Both the position numbers and the translations under genes were made by a program. Shown one piece after another: positions 1 through 11,900 of a DNA stretch of 64,000 nucleotides. The stretch's first letter is position 1, and each line of letters begins with the position of its first letter. The stretch is from the NCBI GenBank assembly GCA_025765615.1, contig JAIVFJ010000128.1, positions 62,001 through 126,000 on the forward strand, read 5' to 3'. Source of the stretch: Zopfochytrium polystomum. Its lineage: Eukaryota; Chytridiomycota; Chytridiomycetes; Chytridiales; Chytridiaceae. The notes beneath the pieces were generated by a model that did no database searches, was not told where the DNA came from, and saw only the letters and a list, made by a program, of their open reading frames with translations.

Positions 1-483
1 GATCTGACCTTCATCCACTGCGACCCCGACGATCCACGCGCGCAAGCCCTGCTATCCCAACTCGGCGAAACGCTCGCGCGCATCACCGGCAGCAGCGGCA
101 CCGCGTCGTTCGACAACGCAGACGTGCGGGTACCGCGCGCGCGTTTCGTCGTCGCTGTCGATCGCGAATCGTGCCCGGTCGGGTGCGGCGCGCTCCGTCC
201 GCTCTCGGAGGACGTGGCCGAAGTCAAGCGGATGTTTGCGGTTCCCGGCAGCGCGGCGGGAGTCGGCGCGGCGCTGCTGGCGCACCTGGAGGCCGAGGCG
301 CGGGAGATCGGCTACCGCGCGATCTGGCTGGAGACGCGGGCGATCAATTCGAGGGCGGTGGGGTTTTACCTGCGGAATGGGTACGCGCGGATCGAGAACT
401 ATGGGAAGTACGCAGGACGGCCCGAGGCGGTGTGTTTCGGGAAGTCTATTCAGCCGCCAGCATCAACGGCGGGATCCGAGTAA
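1..483 (+). CDS. GNAT-family N-acetyltransferase, 3' part
   Basis: The frame is open from base 1 to the stop at 481-483, so the gene begins before the window and only the last 160 residues are seen. The segment reads as the core of a GNAT (GCN5-related) acetyltransferase: a K-R-M-F strand, then an acetyl-CoA pyrophosphate loop (PGSAAGVGAAL, a relaxed form of the R/Q-x-x-G-x-G/A signature), the helix LLAHLEAEAREIGY, a strand AIWLETR, and the closing N-S-R-A-V-G-F-Y-x-x-N-G-Y motif typical of the family. The donor is acetyl-CoA; the acceptor cannot be read from sequence. There is no intron in the visible part. A start at 124 is possible, but upstream codons in the same frame look coding, so I treat 124 as internal. 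The family call is firm; the substrate is unknown. Confidence 0.75.
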   Translation, partial: DLTFIHCDPDDPRAQALLSQLGETLARITGSSGTASFDNADVRVPRARFVVAVDRESCPVGCGALRPLSEDVAEVKRMFAVPGSAAGVGAALLAHLEAEAREIGYRAIWLETRAINSRAVGFYLRNGYARIENYGKYAGRPEAVCFGKSIQPPASTAGSE

Positions 484-724
484 TACGAAGTGTGTTTCGG
501 GGAAATCTTTCCATTGAAGCAGACAGCCTGAAATCGAATATCCTCGTTGCAACACAAGCGCCCCGCGGACCTCCGGCAACCCTGCTTCAACTTAGCTCAA
601 CGATCTTGCCATCTATCTCCATGGCAGTTTTTTTTTTTTTTTTATTACAGTGGAGACAGTCCGGACAGCACAATTGAACAACACTGCACATCCTTCAACT
701 TCAAACTCCAACTCTAACGAGTCG

Positions 725-1230
725 GACCCGGCTGGCTGCAGCTGCGAGACGGGAGATCTGAGACAACACAGGCTGTTCCGTTCACACGGCGCTGCTTGTG
801 AGCTCAAGGCAGTTTGGACTCGCACCAAGGATGAGGGGGGAAACCTGTTTGTCTGTGGAGCGAGGAAGAACAATGGCTCCGTGGACCGTTCATCGCGCTC
901 CAGCATCCCGCCTCGGCTGTCAAAATCCCATCTCCAGCAACCAGGACCTGGCTCGTCGCAGCTGCGAGACGGGAGCTCTGAGACAACAGAGGCTTTTCCG
1001 TTCACGCGGCGCTGCTTGTGAGCTCGCGGCAGTTTGGACTCGCACCAAGGACGAGGGGGGAAACCCGTCTGTCTGTGGAGCAAGGAAGAACAATGGCCTG
1101 GTGGATCGTTCATTGCGCTCCAGCATCCCGCCCGGGCTGTCAATTTCCCATCTCCTGCAACTAGGACCCAGCTTGCTGCAGCTGCGAGACGGGAGACCTG
1201 AGACAAGACGGGCTGTTCACATCGCAAAGG
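725..1230. repeat. 220-bp tandem repeat, about 2.3 copies
   Basis: The string gctgcgagacgggag occurs at 741, 961 and 1181, exactly 220 bp apart. The sequence between (ending in gaagaacaatgg and a run of five or six G) aligns between the first two copies with scattered substitutions. The third copy stops at about 1230. No ORF with the 220-bp period has a recognisable motif. Confidence 0.8.
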
Positions 1231-1688
1231 GTTGTCCTGACACGCCCTTCCCCTGCGCACGTGTCAGTGTCCAGGTGCAGTTTCTCTGCTGGAAGGTGAC
1301 GGGTGTTGTTCATGTTGGTGGTGGGGAAGATGATTGGCTGACTGAACGTTTCTCTGCTGAAAGGGCTTCTCGTCGGCGACGAAGTGCAAAATCGTGCCAG
1401 AAGTACTTCTGTAGAACGGCTTGTGGGCTCTACACAGCTTGGTACCAACTGGATTCACGGTTTATTTCCTCGCTGCTCCTTCCCCCAGTTCTCTTTTTTT
1501 TATCCTACATCACTCAACACGAATGTAAAGTGGCAAGGAGATGGATGGGGACCAATTTAGCAACGTTAAAACGTTACTTATCACCTTTGCCTTGCAGTTG
1601 AACATGAATGTAAAGGGAAGATTGCAAACCCGGACGCTCAACTCCTTCCGTCGGACCACATCATAGCATCGTCCAACGCCCAAACGCG

Positions 1689-1728
1689 CGAACGCTCGAA
1701 CGCCCGAACGCCCGAACACCCGAACGCC
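1689..1728. repeat. Octamer tandem repeat (cgaacgcc)5
   Basis: Five consecutive 8-bp units, cgaacgct, cgaacgcc twice, cgaacacc and cgaacgcc, in a non-coding stretch. Similar half-units flank both sides. Confidence 0.85.
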
Positions 1729-3273
1729 TGATCGCTCCGCCTCAAGAGTTGAGATGGGTGGTTTTCTCCCAGTAAGCCTTAACAATCGCCAGATTACCCT
1801 CGTTTATTGCAACCAGTTCTTTTGACCTTGTAACCGTTCCTTTTCGTCCCCCCCCCCCGGTGCGCGTGTGTGTGTTTGTGAGGGAAAGAAAGAGTTCCCC
1901 CCCCCAATGGTTTGTCCCCCACTTGCGTCGCAGGCAGAGCAGTCTCTCGCTCTCTCTTTGCGTTTGTCGTATGTTCTGCTTTTGCGTTCTGCCTGGCCCC
2001 CCCCCAATTACGGTGTTCGCAAATGTGTTCCCGGCCCCCCTAAACAAACGTGAAAAAAAGAGAGGGAGCAAAACAGACTTCCATCTCAGAAAAGATTTAC
2101 GGTCTTCCTGACCCCTTGTTTTGGCGAGTTAATGGATGGAAGGTGTTTCTTCTTTTCACGACGGTCATTGGATATACAGATTGGGCCCCACAATGGTTCG
2201 TCGGCCCGCGCCACCACAGTATCCCGCTGTCGCCAGATTCTCTTTCTCTTCTCCCCCCGCCCCCCAATCGAAGTTTATGCTTAACGTACGTCAGAAACGA
2301 AACTTGCCCTTTGACACTGCCTTGTTTTTACGTAGGGGTCAACCGTCTGGAAACCGGGTTACCTGATTTTGTTCCACCTGCGACCGCCGCACAAAAGTCG
2401 TTGAATATCCTTCCCGTCCAAACCGACCCGAAAATTTCACACACTTTACTGGGTACCTTCCTTGCAGAGGACTGGAAGTGGGGTTTGAAGGTTTTCTGGA
2501 CCATGTCGGTGGGAAAAATGGACTCTCAAAAAAAAAAATCAAAAAAAAAAAAAAAAGAAGGCCGATAAACTTTGGAGGGGAATGTCGCGTCCATTTCTCT
2601 TGTCTCTAACGGGGGTCCCACGATTCAGCTTCACACGTGGGAGCCGGACGGGTCCGTGTTTTTATTCTCAGGCCCAATTTGCGTCGACCCCCCCCCTCCA
2701 CCCACAACACTGGGAGGGAGGACAGTCGATGGGCGGAAATGGAAAAAGCGGCAGAAGAAAACGAAAAAAACAACAACCCATGAATCTGGAAACTCTTCTT
2801 GACGGAGGTGGGTGGGGAAGGGGGGTGGAGAAGTGTTTTGGCCAAAGCACCAACAAAAAAAAAAGGGGAAGGGCGGGACGTAGTCCTTTTGAGAGTGCCA
2901 AAGTAACAGGGAGTGCAGAGAGGGTGGACAGGGGGCTCCAAACTCCTCCCCTGAACTACCCGACCCACCCCCCGCTCGACAACCAAATCTCAAAATACGA
3001 CAATAATAGAAGTCCGCGGTGAGAAAAAACGAACGGAAAGGGTGGGGGAGACGGAGAACGACCGATAAAGCAACTGTTCGCACGAAGAAACGCGTGAGGG
3101 GGAGGGGAAGCAAATAAGAGTCAGGAAACGAAGAAAAAAAAAGTCCGTGGAGGGAAGAAAAAACAACGAGCCGCAACTCAAAAGAAACAAACGAAAAAAA
3201 ACACCAAACAACAGCAAGCGTCCAGAAGACAAAACCCACTTCGCGCTGACGAAAAAAAAAAGAAGAAAAAAAA

Positions 3274-6200
3274 TCAAGCGCACTCCGTGTACAACGTGTC
3301 AATCGTCAAATCCAGACTGTGACAGCTCAAAAACTCGTCCTCGACGCACGCGATGGTCTGTATGAGTCCGACCTGGAGGTCAAACTGTGGGACGGCGTCG
3401 TGCCAGGGGACCACGTTCATCGTAAACTGCTGGAGGTCCGAGAGGGACAGGCCGTAGCGGAGGGTCGAGTAGCCGAGGCCGGGGGCCGAGAAGGAGGGTC
3501 GCAGGGATGGACTTGTGCGCCGCGACGATGTTGGCGATCGCGCCGCCGAGAGAGTGGCCGGTCATCAGGACAGTGCGGTTGGCGTCGAGGAGGCGGGTGA
3601 CGTGCGCTTCGACTTCGTTCCAGTAGACGAGCGTGCTGTCGACGGGGCCAAAGGCCATGATGACGGACGCGAGGCGGTCAACGGACTCGGCAGGCCACGC
3701 GTTGACCTAGGATGGGTAACGGGGTTTCGTATCAGTGAACCGGAGCTGCAAGCCTTTAAAACCTAAAAAAAACAAAACCCCTCTGAATCTGAATGATACT
3801 TTACCAAAGTACCGAAGTACGTGCTCATTTGCAAAAGCGCCGACGTACTCCACAGGTACAAGTCTTGGAAGACGTCGTTCAGGTCGCTGGTGCCACGCAC
3901 GGCAACGACGCTAATGTCCTTTGCCGGAGTATCGCGCATCCCTTTGTTTGTCGCGTTGAACCGGTATTCGACCCACTGGACGCTGTCCTTTCGCCCAAGC
4001 GTGCTGTTGTAAACGTTCCAGTGCGCCAGGCTGCTGCGGTTATACACGTGGATCTGGTGGTCCGCGTCCTCGGGGCTGGCTTCGTACGCGCCGCGAGCAA
4101 AGGCGGACACGTCGAGGACGTTGAGCGGCGACGGCGCGTTCTGGCCGGTGAAGAGGTCCGAGGCGAGGACTTGGACGTTGCAGATGGACGGCTTGGGCTT
4201 GCGGTAGCCGGCGAGCGAGGCAAAGACCGAGTCGCTGTCTTGGACGGGGTTGCGCAGACGGTCCTTCCAGGCCAGGCGGCGTTGAGGGTTGTAGTTTGCC
4301 GGCACGCCGATTGCGGGCATCCTCGGCAAGCCGAAGGACCCTACAGAGGTTGGCTGACTCCATTGCGTGGCGCTCAAGAGGGTCGTGTCGTTGCTGGAAG
4401 GAGCTGTGGGAATCGTGCTGTGCAGGATGCCAATGAACAGAGACATGTTCACGGCCAGAACCCACAGCACCACCACAACAATGAGCGTCAGCTTTGCGTT
4501 GGTCATTGCCCGCTTCTCGAGCCTCGCCTCGCGACCAAACTTGAGGTTTTTAAAGTTCTTCTGGTAGTTGGTCCAACGGCAGCGAGGGTGACGGAACGAC
4601 AGGAGCAGCACCGAGAGAAGTACGGCGACGGAGGAAGAAAAGCCAGGGTACCTCAAACGAGCATAAAGAGCGGACAGGACAATACCGGCCATGAGCCCGA
4701 CAATGAGGACCACGCGGGCCTTGGCATGACCGATACTGTGCAGGAATTCGTTCTCCCTCGTGCGGTGGCGAACGAGGGGTAGAATAAGAGCCAGATCGTG
4801 AGCAATGACGAAAAACAGGAAGAAGCCAATCCGGTGGACTCCGATTTCCAAAGGGCTAGCCGCGCGCTCAATGGAGCGGGTGTCGCGACGGCGCCATTCC
4901 AAGTCGTAGTACATGAGCGATCCGAATCCAATGATCCACATGGCGCAACGGACACCAAAGACGAACCATGCCGGCCACGGAAGAGCGCCGTTGTACAGTG
5001 CAAAGTCCTGTTCGTCGTCGTCGAGCCCGCCAGCGCTTTCAACCTGGAAAAAGGTTTTCGACTCAAATCGGAAGACGTACTTCTTGACCGGCTTCAGTGT
5101 GCACAACCAAAGTAGCCCCAGAGAAATGGCCGCAACCCAAATGACAGAGTGGTCGTCGCTGTAAGTCTGGAAAAGGACGCCGAAAATCAGGATGGCCGTG
5201 GCGCCTTTGATACCGCGAGAGACGGTGGTCTCCAACAGATCTGTGCCAGTGTCGAAGCCGGCAGACGCGTAGTAGGTCGCGCGAAGCTGGGCATCAGTGA
5301 CCTCCTTGCTGTCGTCCCACAGCTCGTCAATGACGCGTAGGGATCTTCGAACACGTGCAAGAATGTTGATCGTGAAAATGAAGATGGCGGACGACAGGAC
5401 GCCGCCAATCGCCAAGATCGAAATCACTCTCCAGAACGGGAAAACGACACAGATCAACAGGAGCGGAACGCCGACCACAATGAGTAGGAACGCAAAGTAG
5501 ATCCAGTAGCCCCAAATATCCACTTTCTCCTCAATGCGCTCAATCTCGTCCTCGGTGAGTCCACTCCGGGGGTCACGAGTAGTGTCATGGTGGACAGGCT
5601 CAGCAACAGCGGGCTGTCCAGTCACCGTGGGTTCTGCCGCCGGCGCAATGGCCTCGGAGATTTCGGTGTGCGCCTCCTCAACGGCATCCGCAATGGCGCT
5701 CGCAATCAGGTTTCTTCTTTCCTCTTCCATCTGCTCGTTGGACATGCCCGGGAACCCGTACTTTGAGAGTTGGAGAGACTTTGCGAGTTCTTCAAGCCGA
5801 ACGACAAGCACAAACAGGGCGTTGTCGACGAGGTTGACCGGGAAAATATTGGAATGGGCCTCTTTTCCGTAGTGCGCATTCCAAAAGTAGCGCATCAGAC
5901 GAGCGCCCGTCCGCAGAAGCGACATTGAAAACATGTAGACCAGCTCGACGTCTTTAACAGATGCAAAAGTGAGTCAGTATTCGGTAGTTGCAACACCCCT
6001 AGCGAGCATAACAGGCAACTCACGGAAAGCAAGACCGAGCAAGAGGGGCCAGATAAAGAGTGCCTCGGACGCATGGAATGCCGCGTACGCAATGTTGATA
6101 GTCGCAGCAACGAGGACAGTAACAATAAGAACCATCCCGATGAAGATCCAGAGGCATGCCATAGCAGAAAGGCACTAATGCATGCGCAGAAGGATTTGGA

Positions 6201-6947
6201 TTGAGCAGGAGGATCTGACCGAAAGGGCCGTAAATTCACACTCACTGAAGCAAGAACATTGTACGGATGCAGTTGGTCCAGCTGGTTTGGACCGATGCGG
6301 CGACCGTCCTCAGGAACAACAGATTCGGCACCCGGAAGTTCGCCCGCCGAAAGGTGAGGCACGCTTTGAGTGGAAGGCGTTCTCTTGGACGAAAAGCGGC
6401 GGAAGAGTTCCCAGGGAGAGGAGCTGGGAGTGTCGGTGGTGCTCCCTGGGGTCGAGCTGCTCGCCGAAGAAGAAGGAAAGTACGACGAGGCATTGAAGTA
6501 GGAGGACCACGGAGCCGCTGCCACCGGGGTCGTGCCGTTGGGGGGAGGGTTGGGCGTGTAGGACGAGCCACCCGCGGCTGCTGCTGCTGCGGGTGCGGCG
6601 GGGCCCGTATGGTCGCCCCAAGCGTTGTGGAAGATGTCGGCCTGGGACGGGCGGTGGGTCTTTGGACCAGAGCCGCCGACCTCGAGCAGGGTGGAGGGGC
6701 CGGCGGCGCCTGGGACGGCGCCGGGCAGGACGGGCGGGGTGTACGCCGTCGGCGGGACGGGCGGGACGGGCGAGGAGATGCGCCTGGTGATGGTGGTGGT
6801 GAAGCGCTTGCGGCCGTCGGGGCCGACCGTCGCAGTGGTGGTTGTGGTGGTGGCGGGGTTGCCGGGGGAGGCGGCGACGGCGGCGACGTAAGCGCCTCCG
6901 GCTGGGTGCGGCGGCGGCGACTGCTGCTGCTGCTGCTGGTACGCCAT
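3274..6947 (-). CDS. Membrane protein with C-terminal class 3 lipase domain (one frame break)
   Basis: Four exons: 6947-6246, 6174-6024, 5951-3805 and 3706-3274, with introns of 71, 72 and 98 nt whose phases agree. The ATG at 6947 has A at -3 and G at +4. About 1143 aa: a Gln/Pro/Ser-rich cytosolic N-terminus (about 1-230), eight to ten hydrophobic segments (about 240-750), then an alpha/beta-hydrolase fold. Lipase signatures visible are V-R-G-T-S-D-L near 960, the nucleophile elbow T-G-H-S-L-G-G (Ser near 1052), an Asp in V-V-P-W-H-D and a late C-H-S-L-D that could supply His. Lipase_3 enzymes hydrolyse acylglycerols; here the domain would sit at a membrane. Exon 4 holds one base too many between about 3495 and 3515: before it the frame gives the elbow, after it the -1 neighbour frame gives S-A-P-G-L-G-Y and the rest to the TGA at 3274-3276. 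This is a sequencing error or a disabling mutation; an intron cannot fit. Confidence 0.75.
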
Positions 6948-7077
6948 CGTTGCTGTTTGGGGTCGAGGTTTCCTGTCTCCTTCACTTGGACTGGGTGGAA
7001 CCAGTAGGACAGGAACCACACTCTCACTCACTCCTCTGTCGCTCTGTCTGCTCTTCTTCGACCCTCTGTCTCCATCT

Positions 7078-7093
7078 CACACACACACACACA

Positions 7094-7126
<33 letters not shown>
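7078..7126. repeat. (AC)n-(CT)n compound microsatellite
   Basis: About nine CA units run straight into about fifteen CT units, upstream of the lipase start. No function can be read from it. Confidence 0.9.
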
Positions 7127-7130
<4 letters not shown>

Positions 7131-7303
7131 TCTCTCTGTCTTCTCCTTCTCAAGGTTTTTTCTTTCTGTCTCCACCCACACACCCCTGTCCCACCGTGAC
7201 TTGAACGAAAGCGAAGGACGGCCACGAGTAGAAGTATGCTGCATATGCAACGCGTCGCAACAACAAAACGCTGCTTGCTATATGAGCCCAGCGCGATAGA
7301 AGG

Positions 7304-7370
7304 TGGTAGGGAGGAAGGGAGGGAGGAAGGGAGGGAGGGAGGGAGGGAGGGAGAGGGAGGGAGGGAGCGT
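7304..7370. repeat. GGGA-rich tandem repeat
   Basis: Repeated gggagggaagg and gggagggaggg blocks, purine-only on the + strand for about 60 bp. G-runs at regular spacing make a G-quadruplex possible on this strand. Confidence 0.85.
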
Positions 7371-8732
7371 GGGAGGCAGGACGTTGGGTGCCAGCAAGGT
7401 AGTTTCTTTGCGACCAACAAACACCCCCTGTCTTTTCCTTCGTTTCATTTCGAATTCATTTGTTACGAAAATGGGAAAATGGATTTGTTCGGCCGGAAGA
7501 GGCGCACACGCTATGACGTCGTTGCTTTGTTCCCAACCGCGCATACCAGACGATTTGTAGCTGTTAGATTTTTGATGCAAAGCACTTGCGTGTAAGTGTG
7601 AGTGTGTCTGTGTGTATGCATTCACATCAACAGAGTATTTATGAGGAAACACTTTTCAGCCCAATCGCTTTTCTATTCCTTGCTCCTGTTCTAGGGGGAT
7701 GTCCGTTGACTTATACGCTCAATCACACCCACCTCCGGTTGAAGAGGACTTTCTCACTGGGTCCCCATTAATTTTATTCTAAGGGAGACTGGCGGTGGAA
7801 CCAACACCCACGCAGTTACACATTCGGACTTCAGCGTTAAGGAATCCTCGCGATCTACTCCCGGTATCGATCGACCAGGCTGATACGCGATAGAAGATGC
7901 GAGTCTTTCAAGGAAGCGCACAGATCCAACGAAAAGGCCAATTGGTCTAGTTTATTGGACTTCTCCTTTTGGAAGCACAAAAACACGATGATACTCTGGA
8001 GAAAAGTCGTTTTGACGGGAGAACTTTGGGGATCCACTGGAAAGACCGCCGTAAGCAAAATGCAATCCTTTCCCGCATTCAGCCGGGCGAGTGAGAGACA
8101 GAGACAACGTAAAGCGCCTAACGCATTTAACCCTCTGCTCTGGACTACCCAACGCCCAAACGATTCAGCCGCGCAAGAAAAGGGGCACGCATCCACGGCG
8201 GACAAGTTATGTTTACGCCGCCGACTCGTGGCGCAAGATTTGCGTCGACTACTGCGAGTGCCGCATTTTTGACCTTGGCCTCGCGCAACTTCCATCAAGT
8301 AAAATTCCGCTGCTGAGAAGGGCTCACGCATGCCTTTTTTTTTTGATAATTTGGACGAACCAATCCCGTTGGGCAAAGAAAGAACACAACCCCATTTCGA
8401 GAATTAAGAACACGAACACCTTCGCAGTTTTCTCCGTGCATATTTCGACAAGTGCGCCGCGACCACCACCACCGCCACCACTACTGAACACCAACATTAC
8501 CGCCACCACCACCCACGTGGAGAGACGAGGTTTCAACACACCATATGACCTTTGCAACTTGGTCAGGAGTGGGAAGTTTGTGTTACTCGATGCTGGCGAA
8601 AACACGACTTCTCCTCCTCCTGCCACATGAGTTGGTGTTGGCGGCGGCAGTGTCGAAAAACGTGCCTGTCTGCTAAAAAGACTCTCTGTCTGTCCCTGTC
8701 CATCAATATCTCACTTTTTCTATTTGCTAACA

Positions 8733-8757
8733 ACCGTACCGTACCGTACCGTACCGT
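8733..8757. repeat. (ACCGT)5 pentamer repeat
   Basis: Five perfect copies of accgt about 230 bp upstream of the DPH6 start codon. A role as a regulatory site is possible but not shown. Confidence 0.85.
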
Positions 8758-8987
8758 TGAAAGTATCGTGCGTTGCCCTTTTGGCTGTTTTATTTATTTT
8801 AGATGGATTTACCGATCTACACCAGAGACCACTGGTTTCTGCTACTCTTTCGCCAGCAGCGATAAGTACGCCAAGAGCGAAAAGAGCAGAGACATAAGAA
8901 GGCGAAACACGTCGCCTCACCAAAGAAACGCAATTCCAAAGAAAAAAAAGAAAAAAAGGAAAAGGAAACCAAACAGCCGACAACATC

Positions 8988-11900
8988 ATGCGCGTCGTCG
9001 CCCTTGTCAGGTAACCCATGCTCGTCCTCGTCTTCGGCCTCTCTCCACTCACTGCACTGCTCTACTGCACTACTCCCTCCCAATTGACCACCCCAACCAA
9101 TCAATCCACGGCGCGTCGCGCGCTCGCACAGCGGCGGCAAGGACAGCTGCTTCAACATGATGCACTGCGTCGCAAACGGCCACTCGATCGTCGCCCTCGC
9201 CAACCTGCACCCGCCGCCACCGCCTTCGCCCTCAATCAGCACCACAACCACCTCCACCACCACCCCCGCCACAGAAAGCACCGGCGACGAGATGGACAGC
9301 TACATGTACCAGACCGTCGCCCACGACGCCGTCGGCCTGCTGGCGGACTGCATGGGCGTGCGCATGTTCCGCCGACAGATTCTCGGCCGCTCTGTTTCCA
9401 CAGGATCAGACTACACGCCCGTCGACGGCGACGAGGTCGAGGACTTGCTTCGACTGCTTGGGGACGTCAAGGTGAGGGTTTGAGGAGTTGGGTCCAACGC
9501 GTTTTCAAAATAATGAAGGACTATAGGCCGCCATTCCGGATGTCGACGCAGTGTCGGTCGGCGCGATCCTGTCGAATTATCAGCGTGTTCGCGTCGAGGG
9601 CGTGTAAGTTGTCTGCGCAGCGGATACGCGTGCGCACGCGTGAGTTGGACAGTGCGTGAGAGTGGTTGAGTACAGTGCGTGAGCAAAAGGATTCGTCGAG
9701 CGAGTGCGTGTGCACGCGTGTGCGCGTTCGTGCAAACGAGCGTAGCACGAGCCTGTGCGTCGCGTGCTTCTGGCGCGAACGCACGTGCATTCGCGCGTAC
9801 GGTGCATGCGAGCCTTCGGTGCTTTTTTTTTTTCGCGTGAGACACCGTGCATGCGTGTGTTCGACGGAGCGATCATGCGTTGGTCGCTTTGTGTGTGCAA
9901 TGTCCCTTAACATTCAAAAACTTCACGCCCCGCCGTGCGCGTCTCTCCCCTGTGCACAACCAACCTCCAACCTTCAGATGCGCTCGGCTGGGTCTGACCT
10001 GCCTCGCGTACCTCTGGCGGCAGGAGCAGGCCGACTTGATGTCCCGGATGATCGAAACGGGCCTGCACGCCGTCATTGTAAAGGTCGCAGCCCTAGGTTC
10101 GTCCCATTTCTTGCCATCGCTTCCAGCCGCAGCTCATTTGCACCCACCTGACCATCACTCACAGGACTCGCGCCAAAGCATTTGGGGCGGAGTCTGTCGG
10201 CAATGCACGGGACACTCTTGGACATTGTACGTGTCAATGAGTGTGGTTTTCGCTGTCGGATGATAGGCTGCTGTGGGAGGACCTAAGTGGAGATTCCTCA
10301 TTTCCTACGATGTTCCTCCTTGCAGTTCCTGAGCGCTCACCATTCGCTTTGAATCGCCCACTCATTTCACCCCTCGACCAGAACAGTAAATATGGATGTC
10401 ACATTTGCGGCGAAGGCGGAGAGTACGAGACTTTGACGCTGGACTGTCCACTCTTTCAGAAACGGCTCGTAATGTGCTGTCAACAACCTTCAAGCAGAAC
10501 TCCCCTCGAATTTTTCTCACTCGATGTGGTGTGATACCCCACCAAACCTTCTAGCGACAAAACGGAAACCGTCATCCACTCCGACGACGGTTTTATGAAG
10601 GTGGCGTACCTTCGCATCGTGGGTTGCCACGTGGAGGACAAGCCCGGCGAGGAAATCGGCCTTTCCGACGACTGCCGGGCGGCGCTTCTATCTGCTTCTC
10701 CCGTTGCGCGCATCCACGAGTTCATCCCACGCCCGGCCGACCAAGGTCTAAACGCGCCAGACGCACTGCCGCTCACTTTGCGGAACTCGGTGGCGGTCGC
10801 GCACCAACCGCCGCCGTCCAACACTGCTCGGTTTGGTCCGTTCCTCGCGCTCTCTGGGGTGAGGTCGGCCAACGGCGAAGACAGCGTCGCAGAACAGGGC
10901 AAGTCGGTCATGGAGCAGATCCAAAGTAAGTAAACGCGTGAAACGCACGGAAGAAAAGATTTTTTCAAACCTTGAACTTCAAAATAGTTTGTTCACACTT
11001 CTTTTTGACTGACCACCTTTACCCCTCCGACAAAAATAATTTTCCGTCAGGCACCCTCGAAAGCAAGAATTGCACTTGGTCAGACGTCACCCTGATGCAA
11101 GTCTACGTCGCAAACATGGCAGACTTTGCGAGCATGAACTCCATCTACGCAACGTTTTTCGGAATCAACCCGCCACCGAGGTTCCAAAGTAGTTTGTGCC
11201 TTTTTTGTTCTGGAAGAAAGCAACTGACAAATGCCTTTTTGTTGGTGTCTTTTGTCTTTTGTTTAGAGTAACCGTCGAGCTGCCGCTCGATCCTGGAATT
11301 CTCATCCAGGTGGACTGCTTGGCGTTCCAGCATGACCGGGCACAGCGAGAAACGATGCACGTGCAGGGGATTTCGTATTGGGCGTAAGTTCCTCTGACGA
11401 TTTAAAAGAGGGACTACTGCTGAACTGCGCTTCTTTTTTGTACCGAATTAGACCGGCAAACATTGGGTTCGTTGAAGATTGTTCCCACTGTTTTTGGACC
11501 ACCTGTTCCAACCTAAAACGTCCTTTTTCAAATTGAAGACCATACAGCCAGACTGTAAAGGTTCGTGTACCCATCGCTGCTTTTCCCCCCCCTTTTCGAT
11601 GGGCACACTGGAATCGCCATTTTGAACAAATAAATAACTTCCCCCCACGCACCCAAAAAACAGGTCCTCGACCATCTTTACGTTGCCGGCCAAATCGGCC
11701 TCGTCCCCAACACAATGTCCCTCCCCGCCCCCGCCCCCGCCGCCTCAACGGACCACCACCAACACGAAACACACGACAACGATAACGCCCGCGCCGCCCG
11801 CTCACGCCAGTTCCACAGCGAGTGCGGCATGTCGCTACACAGCCTCGCGGCCGTGGCCGCCGCGCAGGGGTGCGCCGTCGGCGAGGGAGACGCCGTCGGC

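Larger units (their letters stand above)
484..3273. other. Gene-free region, low complexity
   Basis: No coding region is supported here. Open frames exist on both strands but have no recognisable motifs and run through homopolymers (T-run near 630, C-runs near 1850 and 1900, A-runs near 2530 and 3260). The region carries a 220-bp tandem repeat and an octamer repeat, listed separately. From about 1850 on, the strand is strongly skewed (C/T-rich, then A/G-rich). Confidence 0.6.
6948..8987. other. Intergenic region between divergent lipase and DPH6 genes
   Basis: The two flanking genes diverge, so promoters for both should lie here. I see no convincing gene. The region holds CA and CT microsatellites, a GGGA-type array and a pentamer repeat (listed). 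Open frames at 7855-8376 and 8091-8630 overlap on opposite strands and have no recognisable motifs. Confidence 0.5.

Noticed and set aside
2631..3302. 223-codon frame on the minus strand
   Set aside because: Phe/Ser/Pro-rich translation of A/G-skewed DNA with no motif. Two other frames are open over the same bases.
6948..7031. Extension of the lipase N-terminus to 7031
   Set aside because: The codon at 7031 is GTG, not ATG. The first ATG, at 6947, has a good context.
9411..9913. Overlapping Arg/His/Thr-rich frames on both strands
   Set aside because: They lie in the DPH6 intron 9604-9977 and in exon 3 and arise from a TGCGTG-rich simple sequence.
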